Of a stretch of DNA of 64,000 bases, positions 30,463 through 41,613 are shown in pieces. The position numbers and the translations under genes were made by a program. Every line of letters starts with the position of its first letter. Position 1 is the stretch's first letter. Source of the DNA: Ferruginibacter sp. (lineage in GTDB: Bacteria; Bacteroidota; Bacteroidia; Chitinophagales; Chitinophagaceae); NCBI GenBank assembly GCA_014379625.1, contig JACMLJ010000033.1, forward strand, positions 62,001 through 126,000. The letters are read 5' to 3'. Under the pieces are notes generated by a model that was given only the letters and a program-made list of their open reading frames with translations, was not told the origin of the DNA and did no database searches.

Positions 30463-31692
30463 TTGAATATTTCAGCCTTTATTGCTAACAGGATCGCCTT
30501 TAACCGTCAAAATACATTTTCGCGTTTTATCATACGCCTGGCCATTGGGGCCACTGCAGTAAGCGTAGCCGTAATGATCGTGGCCTTGAGTTTTGTAAAC
30601 GGCTTTCAGCAGGTGATCAGCAATAAAGTATTTAGTTTTTGGGGACATATCCGTGTTCAGCAGGATATCGAAAACAGGGTTAGTATCGCGGAAGAATACC
30701 CCATTATAAAAAACGATACGGTGGAAAGCATCATCCGGCAAATTCCACAGGTAAAATCTGTGGAACGTTATGCCACCAAATCGGTGATACTTACCTATGG
30801 AACAGATATTGAAAGTATACTGGTAAAGGGCATTGATTCGTCTTTCGACTATACAAGGCTCAGCCCATTTTTGCTGGAAGGCAAATGGGTTTCATTTATG
30901 GATAGCGGTTATAGTAAGGAAATTAATATTTCCGCCTATATCGCTAACCAGCTAAATGTAAAAGTGAATGATACGCTGCTCTCCTTTTTTATCCAGCAGG
31001 ATGGTTCCAAAAGACCCAGGAAATTAAAAATAGCGGGCATTTTTAAAACCTCCATTGATGAATACGACAAGCAGTTCGGAATATGTGATATTAACCTGAT
31101 CAGGCGGATGAATGACTGGCGGCCCGACCAGATTGGCGGCTATGAAATATTTTTAAATGATTACAGGCAAATAGACGCTGTAGCCCAACTTATAAAAAAT
31201 GAAACCCCCCAGGGATGGAACAGTAAAACCATTAAAGAAATATATCCCAATATATTTGACTGGCTGGGCCTGCAAAATGATATAAAATTGATATTGGTGG
31301 GCATTATGATGATAGTGGCCATTGTAAACCTTATCACCTGCCTGCTGATCATTGTGCTGGAAAGAACTAAAATGACCGGTATTTTAAAAGCCATCGGTGC
31401 CAGTGACTGGGATGTTCAGAAAATATTTTTGTATAACACGGCGCTCATTGCAATTACAGGTATCCTGTTAGGCACATTGCTGGGCCTGGGTATTTGCTGG
31501 GTGCAGGAAAGAACCGGTTTTATTAAGTTGGATGAAGAAGCTTACTATATGCGTGCCGCACATGCGCAGGTAATATGGTGGCAGGTATTGCTGGTGGATG
31601 TAGTTACGCTAAGCATTTGTTTTGCAACTTTAATAATCCCCACAATGTTGGTGAAGAAGATACAACCGGTGAAAGCTATCCAATTTCGTTAA
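30463..31692 (+). CDS. FtsX/LolE-like ABC transporter permease
   Basis: N-terminal [44 protein letters not shown]-terminal FtsX TMs with [20 protein letters not shown]. Confidence 0.88.
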   Translation: MNISAFIANRIAFNRQNTFSRFIIRLAIGATAVSVAVMIVALSFVNGFQQVISNKVFSFWGHIRVQQDIENRVSIAEEYPIIKNDTVESIIRQIPQVKSVERYATKSVILTYGTDIESILVKGIDSSFDYTRLSPFLLEGKWVSFMDSGYSKEINISAYIANQLNVKVNDTLLSFFIQQDGSKRPRKLKIAGIFKTSIDEYDKQFGICDINLIRRMNDWRPDQIGGYEIFLNDYRQIDAVAQLIKNETPQGWNSKTIKEIYPNIFDWLGLQNDIKLILVGIMMIVAIVNLITCLLIIVLERTKMTGILKAIGASDWDVQKIFLYNTALIAITGILLGTLLGLGICWVQERTGFIKLDEEAYYMRAAHAQVIWWQVLLVDVVTLSICFATLIIPTMLVKKIQPVKAIQFR

Positions 31693-31785
31693 TTCATCGG
31701 ATAAAATTATTTGCATCTAAAAAAATCATCGTAATTGATGTAAGTAACCCTACCATGCTTTTGAATATGATTTCCATTCACAGGG

Positions 31786-32568
31786 TCAGGCGCCCTCTCC
31801 TTCGGAGAGGGCGGGGGGTGAGGTTGAAGCAATCACATGCGATAAAATAATCCCCGTTGCAACTGCTGCATTCAGTGATTCCGCATGACCGAATTTTGGG
31901 ATGGTGATGCTCTCTTTTGCCAGTTGCATTATTTCCGGGCTTATCCCCCTTGCTTCATTTCCTATCAATATTATTCCTTCCTGTAATCCTTTTAATGAAG
32001 CGATGTTTTTTCCGGTCAGGGCCGCAGCATAAATAGGAAGGCTGCTGTTTTTTTTCAGCCATTCAACCAGGTTGGTGTACAACATATCTACCCTGGCAAT
32101 GCTGCCCATGGTGCTTTGCACAACTTTAGGATTATACCTGTCGGCACAGCTGTCCGAACAAATAATTGAAGATACGCCAAACCAGTCGGCTATGCGGATA
32201 ATGGTACCAAGGTTGCCAGGATCGCGGATATCGTCCAGCGCCAGTGTGATTTTTCCTTTCACATCTGGTGCACCCTGCTTTAGTTTCATAAAAACTGCTA
32301 CCACCTGGCTGGGTGTACTTAGTGCAGATATTTTTTCCAGTTCATAATCTTCAACCGGCTCCAAAGGCCCATTGAAATATTTTTTAATTTCCGGCTCATT
32401 TTCCCTGAGCCATGGTTCCTTTGCCAGGATATGAACGCATTCAATTTTTGTGGAATTTAATAACTCCATCACTACTTTACTACCTTCGGCAATAAAAACA
32501 TTTTCTATATCCCTGAATTTTTTGTGGTGTAAACTTTGGATATATTTGGTATATGTTTTGCTTAACAT
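31786..32568 (-). CDS. TrmH/SpoU family RNA methyltransferase
   Basis: LDDIRDPGNLGTIIRIADWFG, ILIGNEARGIS, PKFGHAESLNAAVATGIILSHV. Confidence 0.92.
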   Translation of the reverse strand: MLSKTYTKYIQSLHHKKFRDIENVFIAEGSKVVMELLNSTKIECVHILAKEPWLRENEPEIKKYFNGPLEPVEDYELEKISALSTPSQVVAVFMKLKQGAPDVKGKITLALDDIRDPGNLGTIIRIADWFGVSSIICSDSCADRYNPKVVQSTMGSIARVDMLYTNLVEWLKKNSSLPIYAAALTGKNIASLKGLQEGIILIGNEARGISPEIMQLAKESITIPKFGHAESLNAAVATGIILSHVIASTSPPALSEGEGA

Positions 32569-32597
32569 TGATTTCTTAATAATTTTATACGTTTAGT

Positions 32598-35105
32598 GTG
32601 CCTGATAAAACAACCTTGTGGAATTGTTTGAAAAATTTATTTTTCTGCTGCCTGTTACTGTCTTCGTGTACTATTCCCCGTAAGTATCAAAAGAATAAAC
32701 CTTTTCTCTTTAAAAATTCAATCGACATCAACGGAGGTAATTTTACCAAAGATCAGCGAAATTCATTAAAGCAGAAATTATATGGCCAGTTGGATGATAG
32801 TGCGAAAGTAACTACAAAGGATCTTCTTTTCCTGCTGCATTTTATAAACCGGCCACCGGCTTATGATAGCGGCTATTCGGACTTATCCGCGAAAAGTATG
32901 AAGGGCTCCATGCTGCACCTGGGTTATTATAACGCAAAGGTTAGCTTTACCGCAGATACTTCCACACCAAATGGCAGGCAGCAGCGTGTGGCAGTAAAAT
33001 ATACAGTAGCCGCAGGCAACCCAACATTAATCGATACCATCAGTTACCGGCTAAAACAAGCCGAGTTGCAGCAACTGGCCCTGGATACAAGACCAAAATC
33101 TTACCTGGTAAAAGGGAAGGCCGTAACCAGGGCTGATATACTTAGCGAGATCAGCCGGCTGGTAGAACTGTACAGGAATAATGGATACTATAAATTCACT
33201 TCAGATGACCTCAAGATGAGGGGCGATTCTGCCATCGCTGCTTTAACCAATATATCTGATGATCCGTTTGAAAACTTACAATTACTGGAAGAAGCCAACC
33301 AGCAGAGAGATAAGCCTACGGTTAAACTGGCTATGGTACTTAACCCTGTGTCGGATTCGCTGAGGTTAAAAAAATATTTTATTGACTCTATTATTATTTA
33401 TCCCGACTTTAGAGCCGCTGATGCTATCAACAGCGCTCCTTACACAGAAGATATCCGCGGAGGGTACGTCATCCGTTATCACAAAAAATTATTTCATAAT
33501 AGTTTGTTGTTACGGAACATGAATATTAGAAAGGGGGAAGTGTATAGCCAGGAGAACTATGCAAAAACGATCAGTAATTTTTCCAAATCAGGTGTATGGC
33601 AAAATACCAATATCCAGGTGGATGAAATAAAAGGTGGCAATGGTAAAATTAACATGATCGTTCAATTATTGCCCGCAAAAAAATACGGATTTGAGGCGAA
33701 TATTGAATCCAGTTATTCTGCAAACAGCAATACCAACAGCGCCAGTATCGCCAATGCAGGTAATCTACTGGGGGTGTCTACCAATGTTTCATTGCAAAAC
33801 AGGAATGTAGGAAAAAGCGGCACAAAAATGACCCATGCCTTACGTGCAGGTATGGAATTGAACCTGAACGCCCAACAGGGATCTGACCGGAAACTTAATT
33901 CAACGGAACTGAGTTATACAAATACCATTTCCTTCCCAAGACTATTAGGGCCCATAAAATTGTTTTATCCTAATAAAAAAAGGTTGCCGGCAAAACCAAT
34001 GCCCAACCTGGCAACACCCAGGTTACGCAGGGACAGCATAGCCAACTACCTCTCGCAGCAAACATTTATTAATGTAGTACCTGCCTATTCCAACCGCATC
34101 AATCTTTTTGATCAACTGTCAGCGAGTGTTGCTTTCGGCAATGAATTTACCAGGAACAAACACCCAAACAGAAAAAATCTTTTTAAATTTCTTAATATCG
34201 AATACTCATTCCTGTATAACCAATCGGACAGTTTTAAAAGAACCCTCGAATTAAATCCGTACCTGCGCTATTCATTCAACACTGCATTGGTAATCGGACT
34301 GATTAATTACGGCTATTCATCTACCTACATCAATCCAAAAAAATTAAACCATTTACGTTCCTTCAGATGGAATATAGAAGAATCGGGGCTTTTGCTGGGC
34401 CGCTTTGACCTGTTTAAAAAAGACCTCCGGCAATTTATCAAAACAGATATAGAATATACTTTTTTAGTGCAGAAAGCTAAGTCATCAAGGATATTCAGGG
34501 TATTTGCCGGAGTAGGTATACCTATTGGCAAAGGCGATTCTTCGCTGCCATTCTTCAAGCAATATTTCGCGGGCGGGGCAAACAGCATGAGGGGATGGCC
34601 CATAAGGGGTATTGGCCCCGGGGCAAAGGCGCTGGCCCCCTATAATTTACTCGCATTAAATGACCGTACAGGTGATGTGAGATTTGAAATGAATGGAGAA
34701 TACCGGTATGATATCGCCCAGATCATCCCCAATTCAATTGTATTAAAAGGCGCTTTATTTATTGATGCAGGTAATGTGTGGAACTTTAAAAATACAAGGA
34801 CCGATGGAGGCCCTGATAGCCTGCAATTTGATTTTAAAAAGCTATATCAACAACTGGGAGTAACCGCCGGTACAGGTTTCCGTTTTGATTTTAATTATTT
34901 TCTGATCCGTTTCGACCTTGGTTTCCGGTTTAAGCGGCCTGATATTGCCAGGAACAACGGATGGCAAATACCAAATATTACCTTTAATAATTTACTGAAA
35001 AAAGGAGAACAGGTAGAAATTGCCCCCGGCGTATTTGGAAACCGCAACCGCATCTGGCGTTACGAAAATTTTAATTTTACGATTGGATTGAGTTACCCTT
35101 TTTGA
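32598..35105 (+). CDS. BamA/TamA family outer membrane protein (POTRA plus surface antigen barrel)
   Basis: Lipoprotein-like N-terminus; POTRA-like region; FFKQYFAGGANSMRGWPIRGIGPG barrel motif; ends with aromatic F. Confidence 0.85.
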   Translation: MPDKTTLWNCLKNLFFCCLLLSSCTIPRKYQKNKPFLFKNSIDINGGNFTKDQRNSLKQKLYGQLDDSAKVTTKDLLFLLHFINRPPAYDSGYSDLSAKSMKGSMLHLGYYNAKVSFTADTSTPNGRQQRVAVKYTVAAGNPTLIDTISYRLKQAELQQLALDTRPKSYLVKGKAVTRADILSEISRLVELYRNNGYYKFTSDDLKMRGDSAIAALTNISDDPFENLQLLEEANQQRDKPTVKLAMVLNPVSDSLRLKKYFIDSIIIYPDFRAADAINSAPYTEDIRGGYVIRYHKKLFHNSLLLRNMNIRKGEVYSQENYAKTISNFSKSGVWQNTNIQVDEIKGGNGKINMIVQLLPAKKYGFEANIESSYSANSNTNSASIANAGNLLGVSTNVSLQNRNVGKSGTKMTHALRAGMELNLNAQQGSDRKLNSTELSYTNTISFPRLLGPIKLFYPNKKRLPAKPMPNLATPRLRRDSIANYLSQQTFINVVPAYSNRINLFDQLSASVAFGNEFTRNKHPNRKNLFKFLNIEYSFLYNQSDSFKRTLELNPYLRYSFNTALVIGLINYGYSSTYINPKKLNHLRSFRWNIEESGLLLGRFDLFKKDLRQFIKTDIEYTFLVQKAKSSRIFRVFAGVGIPIGKGDSSLPFFKQYFAGGANSMRGWPIRGIGPGAKALAPYNLLALNDRTGDVRFEMNGEYRYDIAQIIPNSIVLKGALFIDAGNVWNFKNTRTDGGPDSLQFDFKKLYQQLGVTAGTGFRFDFNYFLIRFDLGFRFKRPDIARNNGWQIPNITFNNLLKKGEQVEIAPGVFGNRNRIWRYENFNFTIGLSYPF

Positions 35106-35131
35106 TGCCTGCCTCCCGGGCGGCTTTTGAT

Positions 35132-35941
35132 TCAAACAGGGTCGCCGGATAACTCCCCTTCAGGGGCAGGGGTAATCCCCTCTTCAAATTGTTCCATCGT
35201 TAATGCATTGGAAGCTTCATACTCTCCTATCCTTGTCCGTCGCAAACTACTCAGGTACCCGCCACATCCCAACCCCGCACCAAAGTCATTGGCCAAACTT
35301 CGTATATACGTTCCAGTAGAGCAGACCACTTTAAAAGATATCACCGGTAGGGTTATGCCGGTAATTTCGAATTGATAAATGTTAATTTTCCTCGCTTCCG
35401 GCTGCACTGCTACTCCGCGTCTCGCCAGTTCATACAAGGCAACCCCGTCTTTTTTTATGGCGGAAAAGATTGGCGGAAATTGTTCAATAGTACCTTTAAA
35501 AGGGGCCGTTGCCGCATGTATCATTTCATCCGTTAAAAAAGAATAATCTTTTAGTTGAACGGGTTCGCTTTCCAAATCGAAGGTTGGCGTTACAGCCCCC
35601 AGGGTGATATGGCCGGTGTATTCCTTTTCCTGCGCCATATACTCATTTATTTTTTTTGTAAACTTGCCGGTACAAACAATGAGCAGGCCGGTCGCCAAAG
35701 GGTCAAGCGTACCTGCATGGCCAATCTTTTTTATCTGTAATATGCTACGCATCCGGCGCACCACGTCAAATGAGGTCCAGTGCAAGGGTTTATCTACCAG
35801 TATTACTTTACCTTCCAGGTAAGATAACTGGATTGCGGGATCTATGGGAACCCGCTCTTTACGCTGCTGCTTTACAGGAGCTTCACCAGCTTCAACTAAT
35901 TTATCGGTGTATCTTAACCGGTATGTTTCTTTTCGGGCCAC
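35132..35941 (-). CDS. truB: tRNA pseudouridine(55) synthase TruB
   Basis: [53 protein letters not shown]. Confidence 0.95.
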   Translation of the reverse strand: MARKETYRLRYTDKLVEAGEAPVKQQRKERVPIDPAIQLSYLEGKVILVDKPLHWTSFDVVRRMRSILQIKKIGHAGTLDPLATGLLIVCTGKFTKKINEYMAQEKEYTGHITLGAVTPTFDLESEPVQLKDYSFLTDEMIHAATAPFKGTIEQFPPIFSAIKKDGVALYELARRGVAVQPEARKINIYQFEITGITLPVISFKVVCSTGTYIRSLANDFGAGLGCGGYLSSLRRTRIGEYEASNALTMEQFEEGITPAPEGELSGDPV

Positions 35942-36102
35942 AGGGTTTATAGTTTAGCTTTGATGGCTCACAATTAAAGCGTATGCCATATTTAATTTGG
36001 TCTATCTGCTATATTCGCTTTACCTTTTTTACTTTATTTACCTTATTTACTTTTCCAGCTTTTAACAAGTCCTTCAAGCGCTGAACACCAAACCCAAAAC
36101 CC

Positions 36103-37530
36103 CTAGATCGCCTGCCTCGCTTTCAACTCCAGGTATTTATTAATGGCATTGATCGTAAGATTTTCCGGGGCGGTCAGTATAGAAAGTATCCCGTATTTCG
36201 ACAATTCTTTTACAATCAGTCTTTTTTCGTAAGCAAATTTTTCGGCAATCGCTTTAACATATACTTCCTCCAGGTTGGCCGCAGCCATATTTGACAATTG
36301 CTTCAATTCGGTATTTTCAAAAAACACTACCATCAGCAAATGATGCTTTGCAATTGAACGCAAAAAATTTAACTGCCGTTTTAATCCGGATAATGATTCA
36401 AAATTGGTGAACAATATTAGCAGGCTTCGTTGCTTTACCCGGTTACGCAACTGCATATACAGCATTTCGTAATCACTTTCCAAAAAAGAAGTTTCCTGGT
36501 TATATAAGAGTTGCATCATATTCCCCTGTTGCACAGGCTTGCGGTCGGCAGCCAGCATCGTTCCCATTTTATTATCAAAACTAATCAGGCCTACTTTATC
36601 CTGTTTTTGCAAACAAACTTTACTTAATACAAGGGTGCTGTTAATAGCGTAATCGAGCAGGCTTAAATTATTAAAAGGCATTTTCATTAAGCGGCCCTTA
36701 TCAATAATACAATATACCTGCTGACTTTTTTCATCCGTGTAATTGTTTATCATCAGCGATGCCTTGCGCGCAGTAGCTTTCCAGTTGATTGTCCGGATAT
36801 CATCACCGCTTACATATTCTTTGATTTGCTCAAACTCCATGCTCTGGCCGATCTTGCGCATCCGTTTATTACCGTGCTCGGATTGTATGGTTGTTTGCGA
36901 TAACAATTCATACTTACGTAACTGCATAAACGAAGGAAAAACAGGAATGGTAACCGTTGCTTCCACATCATGCCGTCTCATTGCCAGGCCCAGCCGCGAT
37001 TTTACATACAACAGGATATTCCCAAAATGATATTCGCCCCTTTGTACCGGGCGTAAACTATAGTCGATTGTCTTTTCCCCCCCTGCTTTAAACCGGTGCT
37101 TTAATATCCAGTCACGCTTTTGAAACTGTACCGGCAACTCATCAATTATTTCCATCTCCACTTCAAAACGCATGGTATTGGTTACCTGTAAACTCACTTT
37201 ATTTTCATCGCCATTACTAAAACGCTCTGCGGTAATTCTTTTAGCAATCGGTGGTTTGCTTAACAAAAAAAGAAATGTATAATCCATCACAAACAAAAAA
37301 ACCAGTAGGTACAATCCTGTTTTGGAAACTATAAATAAAGCGGGAATAAAAAAAGATACGATAAATAATACTATACAAACCCCCGTCAGCAGGTAAAAAA
37401 AGTTAGTTAAATAAAGCCCCCTCAATCCAGCAAAGGCGGGTGACCTGAATTTCCGAGGGGATACCGTGGGGCCTGTTAAATGTATATTGCTTTTATTATT
37501 CATAAAGTGATACCCGTAAATTACTGTCAA
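36103..37530 (-). CDS. DUF58 domain-containing protein
   Basis: MEFEQIKEYVSGDDIRTINWKATARKASLMINNYTDEKSQQVYCIID. Confidence 0.92.
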   Translation of the reverse strand: MTVIYGYHFMNNKSNIHLTGPTVSPRKFRSPAFAGLRGLYLTNFFYLLTGVCIVLFIVSFFIPALFIVSKTGLYLLVFLFVMDYTFLFLLSKPPIAKRITAERFSNGDENKVSLQVTNTMRFEVEMEIIDELPVQFQKRDWILKHRFKAGGEKTIDYSLRPVQRGEYHFGNILLYVKSRLGLAMRRHDVEATVTIPVFPSFMQLRKYELLSQTTIQSEHGNKRMRKIGQSMEFEQIKEYVSGDDIRTINWKATARKASLMINNYTDEKSQQVYCIIDKGRLMKMPFNNLSLLDYAINSTLVLSKVCLQKQDKVGLISFDNKMGTMLAADRKPVQQGNMMQLLYNQETSFLESDYEMLYMQLRNRVKQRSLLILFTNFESLSGLKRQLNFLRSIAKHHLLMVVFFENTELKQLSNMAAANLEEVYVKAIAEKFAYEKRLIVKELSKYGILSILTAPENLTINAINKYLELKARQAI

Positions 37531-37609
37531 ACTTATGTATCAATTAATAGAGATTTGTTCATCAGCGCCTTTCCTGTCTCTACCCTGGCTAACTGAAGGA
37601 AAGGCCTTT

Positions 37610-38587
37610 TTACCTCGGTACTTCAATGGCTTCCAAAATATGCTCAATCAGGTCATCCGCGGTTAAGCCCTCCATTTCCTTTTCGGGCGTAAGAATGATA
37701 CGGTGCCTTAACACTGGCGGAACCATTTCCTTAATATCCCCCGGAGTTACAAAATCGCGCCCCTTAATGGCTGCATTGGCTTTTGAAGCTCTCAATATAG
37801 CCAGTGAGGCCCTGGGGGAAGCCCCCAGGTATAAGGCAGGATTATTCCTGGTTTCAATAACAATTTTTGCGATATACTCTATCAGTCTTGGCTCAATAAT
37901 GACAGACTGTATGGTGGCCCTGAAATTATTAATATCCATGGGAGAAATTATTTTAACCACTTCGTACAGTAATTGCGCCTGTGTACGTCCATGTTGGTTA
38001 TTCAAAATTCCGATCTCCTCCTGCAGCGAGGGATATTGTACATCAATTTTAAAAATAAAACGATCTAATTGCGCTTCCGGAAGACGGTAAGTACCCTCCT
38101 GCTCTACCGGGTTTTGCGTGGCCAGGATAATAAAAGGGAGCCGCATTTCATGGGTAAACCCGTCGATGGTTACCTGCCGCTCTTCCATCACTTCAAACAG
38201 CGCTGCCTGGGTTTTTGCAGGCGCCCGGTTGATCTCATCAATCAAAACAATATTGCTGAAAACAGGCCCTGGTTTAAAATAGAAATCGCCCTCCTTGGGA
38301 TTAAAAACCGATGTGCCTACCACATCACTTGGCATAAGGTCGGGTGTAAACTGTATCCTTGAAAAATCCACATCAATCACTTTGGCGATTAACTTGGCGG
38401 TTAAGGTTTTTGCAACACCCGGCACGCCTTCAATCAAAATATGACCATCGCAAAGCAAACCGATCATTAAAAGATCCAGCATTTTATGCTGACCAACAAT
38501 TACTTTACCTATTTCACTTCGTATGCTTTCCATGCTTTGGTTAAGGGCAGACAGATCAATGCGTTGCTGAAAAATACTTTCTTCCAT
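37610..38587 (-). CDS. MoxR family AAA ATPase
   Basis: EGVPGVAKTLTAKLIA Walker A, IDEINRAPAKTQAALFEVMEERQVTIDG, ATQNPVEQEGTYRLPEAQLDRF. Confidence 0.95.
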   Translation of the reverse strand: MEESIFQQRIDLSALNQSMESIRSEIGKVIVGQHKMLDLLMIGLLCDGHILIEGVPGVAKTLTAKLIAKVIDVDFSRIQFTPDLMPSDVVGTSVFNPKEGDFYFKPGPVFSNIVLIDEINRAPAKTQAALFEVMEERQVTIDGFTHEMRLPFIILATQNPVEQEGTYRLPEAQLDRFIFKIDVQYPSLQEEIGILNNQHGRTQAQLLYEVVKIISPMDINNFRATIQSVIIEPRLIEYIAKIVIETRNNPALYLGASPRASLAILRASKANAAIKGRDFVTPGDIKEMVPPVLRHRIILTPEKEMEGLTADDLIEHILEAIEVPR

Positions 38588-39792
38588 TATATTTTATTTT
38601 TATAAAAATTTTCTATTTGCTGGTTCAGGGATAACAATTGCTGATCGCCTATTTCCATGGATTGCTGCACCATACCGATAGATTTAAATAATTTTTCCAT
38701 GCCTTCCCTCGTATTATTACTTTTACGGCTTAGGGTGTTAATAAACTCTTCATTGAGATGACTGGTATTTAAATAATATTGATTCCTGATATGCTCCATG
38801 AAATAAGTGATCAGTTTATCAGCAATATTACGGTTATCCTTTTGCTGCAAATATAAACGGCCGATGGTTTCTGCAAAAGCAGTGGTAGTATTGTTATTAG
38901 GAGGAATGGTTGCTACAATCCGCTGCCTGCGCTTACCTCCAAAATAAACATACAACCCAAACAGGATCAATAACAACCAGAAAGCCCAGGCCATGGGAGG
39001 GTATCGAAGTAAAACACCCAGGCTCGATTTGTTGCCTCCCTCGTATCCAGGATCATCTCTTTTTTTATAATAATCATCCCAATAGACCCGCTCCGGGATA
39101 GCAGGCGTAAATGAAAAAACATGTTGGAAATATTTGTAATTATCCTTTTGCAGCAAAAAATAATTACTCAGCGCCCGTGGTTCAATATGAAGATAAACAC
39201 GGCCATCCCCGTAAAAAATAACAATGAAATTGGCACCCATACTATTACTGCCCAATACCCTTGAATGGAGGCTATCCAATTTTGTAAAATGATTGTAAAA
39301 AGGAAAATAAAAATACTGGTAAACTGCAGGGTCGTTAAAAACCTGCCTTTGCAATTTCACGGATGTGTATTTCATTTCAGGAATCGGCCGCTCATAAAAT
39401 ACTTTTTTAACCTTGCAACCCAGGGTATCCAGCAAACGCTTATCAATATTATCGCTTGAAATGAAAAGACTGTTGCCAGCATAAACATAATCCAGTATCC
39501 CTGCCAGGTCGGCTTTTGTTAAATAGAGATTTTTACTTACACTGATGTACAATGAACCGGTATCGGCAATATCATCAAAGGTGTTTTCAAAATTGTGATT
39601 CACTTTGCGGATAGCATTATGAAAATACAATTGTTCCAGTTGATGGTGCAAAACAAAAGCACCGAAAGGGTTTTTATCCTTGTGAGAAAATGTTTCGATT
39701 AATGGGGGCAGTTTTACAAGATTTGACCCACAGGACTGGGAAAAAATGGTGATCAATATAATCCAGCTACTATAAATAAATGTTTTTTTCAA
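38587..39792 (-). CDS. DUF4350 domain-containing protein
   Basis: Position in MoxR locus, C-terminal TM; probable TTG start at 39792 (LKKTFIYSSWIILITIF), 4 nt after the upstream stop. Confidence 0.7.
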   Translation of the reverse strand: MKKTFIYSSWIILITIFSQSCGSNLVKLPPLIETFSHKDKNPFGAFVLHHQLEQLYFHNAIRKVNHNFENTFDDIADTGSLYISVSKNLYLTKADLAGILDYVYAGNSLFISSDNIDKRLLDTLGCKVKKVFYERPIPEMKYTSVKLQRQVFNDPAVYQYFYFPFYNHFTKLDSLHSRVLGSNSMGANFIVIFYGDGRVYLHIEPRALSNYFLLQKDNYKYFQHVFSFTPAIPERVYWDDYYKKRDDPGYEGGNKSSLGVLLRYPPMAWAFWLLLILFGLYVYFGGKRRQRIVATIPPNNNTTTAFAETIGRLYLQQKDNRNIADKLITYFMEHIRNQYYLNTSHLNEEFINTLSRKSNNTREGMEKLFKSIGMVQQSMEIGDQQLLSLNQQIENFYKNKI

Positions 39793-39796
39793 CTTT

Positions 39797-40597
39797 CTAC
39801 ACCTCGCTGTTAAACTGTTTAAATTTATTTTGAATGGCATTGAAAAGGTCTCCATCAATTTCAAATTCGCCATACCAGACATACTCATAATTGAAGGTTA
39901 ATGCAGCAAACGCATTTTTATACGTTTTGCCCGACAATTCGGCCAGGTATTGAAAATTAGTTTTGTACGCAGCAAATTGTATAGCGCCTTTTGCTACCAG
40001 TTTTTGCAAAGATTGCAGGTAATGATACCGGACCGCCATCCTGTAATTGTTTTCAATAACCGCCTGCGCTATCAGTTTTCCATAATCAGCGTTGGTTGAT
40101 AAATTCTCCCTTTCATTATGCAACTCAGCGACATTCGCCTTCGCATAGGAACGCTGAAAAAAACCTTCTGCAAAAAATAATTTGAACAAAATAAAAGCAG
40201 CGAATAGTCCCGCCAATATCCAAAAAAAGTATTTGGTAACAGGGGAAAACAGTATGCGTTCCAGCCATGATATCCCCTTTTTTGGAACCTCCTTTGTTTC
40301 CAGGCTTTGCTGGTATTTATTCAACAAAGAGTCCAGGTTTTTAGCATAGGCGAAATACTTAGAGCTTTTTAAAACCTTAATTGAATCCGGTTCAACATAC
40401 AGTTGGTTATTAAGGAGCGTGGTATCTGCTGTATAATCCCCGTAATTTTCATCCTGCTCTTGTTCTGCAGTCACTAATTCCACTGCCTTGGTTTCAAGAG
40501 AATCTTTATCCGGATACCTATCATTATCCTGCGCCCCGCAAAAAAAAGAACAAGATAGAATTACCGTTAACAATATGATGTATTTGCAGGAACTCAT
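39797..40597 (-). CDS. DUF4129-like membrane protein
   Basis: Signal peptide MSSCKYIILLTVILSCSFFCGAQ, single TM, conserved C-terminal YVWYGEFEID; ATG overlaps the upstream TGA. Confidence 0.7.
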   Translation of the reverse strand: MSSCKYIILLTVILSCSFFCGAQDNDRYPDKDSLETKAVELVTAEQEQDENYGDYTADTTLLNNQLYVEPDSIKVLKSSKYFAYAKNLDSLLNKYQQSLETKEVPKKGISWLERILFSPVTKYFFWILAGLFAAFILFKLFFAEGFFQRSYAKANVAELHNERENLSTNADYGKLIAQAVIENNYRMAVRYHYLQSLQKLVAKGAIQFAAYKTNFQYLAELSGKTYKNAFAALTFNYEYVWYGEFEIDGDLFNAIQNKFKQFNSEV

Positions 40598-41613
40598 TTT
40601 ACAGGAACGGGTATTTTCAGTATACCATTTTTTTGAATATGGATACCTTTTTTGTGCAGGCGAATAGGGTAAATTACAAAATACCATATTATGAAAGATA
40701 GAGAAAGGCCGAGAATTATGGCACTGCCCCATACCGGCAATCCGCCGTTATTTTGCTTATCAAAAGTATTACCCATCAGGTGGGTAACATAGCTTTCAAA
40801 AAAAGAAGCAATAATAAAAACCGGCACCAGTACGATCATAATTTTTAATGCGTCTTTAATACTATTTGCAAAGGATACTATTCTTGAATAAGTACCCGGA
40901 AAAAGAATACCCTGAGTAATAACGAGGCCTGCAGTGGCGGCAATAACCAGTGCCAGTATTTCTAAAGTACCATGCACCCAGATCACCAAAATTGATTGCA
41001 TACCCAGCCCCTTCGCAAAAAACATATATTGAAAACAACCCAGCATTAACCCATTCTGCCACATCGCGTAAATTGTACCCATGCCTACTAAAATTCCTCC
41101 CATCACCATCAACAACGACACAAATGTATTGTTCATGGCAATGCGCACAAACATAGTAAAGGGGTTTTCATTTTTATATACGCCAAAAGGGTCGCCTTTC
41201 GCGATATTCTCTTCGGTCATATCCACATAGCCATTGCCGAGTATCCCCCTGATAAACGATTCATCTTTAATGGAACTAAACACCCCGATGCTTACAAATA
41301 AAGAAAAAAGTAAAAAAGTGAATAATAATAACCGGTGGTATTTTTTAAACAGCAGGGGTAGTTCGTATCTCCAGAATGTGAACACCCTTGTGTACTTCTC
41401 TTTCTTATTTTTATAAATATCCAGGTAAATATTAGAGGCAATGCCATTAATCCAGCGGGTAACCTTGCTCCTGGGGTAAAAAGTTTTCGCATAAGAAAGA
41501 TCATCCACCAGGGTAATAAATCTTTCCGCTGTTTCATCGGGATCGCTGGTGGGGTTATGCTGATATTCATTCCACTTATCAACATTCTTTTTAATGAACA
41601 TTCCTTCACGCAT
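40594..41613 (-). CDS. stage II sporulation protein M (SpoIIM) family membrane protein
   Basis: Multi-TM; FVRIAMNNTFVSLLMVMGGILVGMGTIYAMWQNGLMLG, WVHGTLEILALVIAATAGL. Confidence 0.85.
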   Translation of the reverse strand: MREGMFIKKNVDKWNEYQHNPTSDPDETAERFITLVDDLSYAKTFYPRSKVTRWINGIASNIYLDIYKNKKEKYTRVFTFWRYELPLLFKKYHRLLLFTFLLFSLFVSIGVFSSIKDESFIRGILGNGYVDMTEENIAKGDPFGVYKNENPFTMFVRIAMNNTFVSLLMVMGGILVGMGTIYAMWQNGLMLGCFQYMFFAKGLGMQSILVIWVHGTLEILALVIAATAGLVITQGILFPGTYSRIVSFANSIKDALKIMIVLVPVFIIASFFESYVTHLMGNTFDKQNNGGLPVWGSAIILGLSLSFIIWYFVIYPIRLHKKGIHIQKNGILKIPVPVK

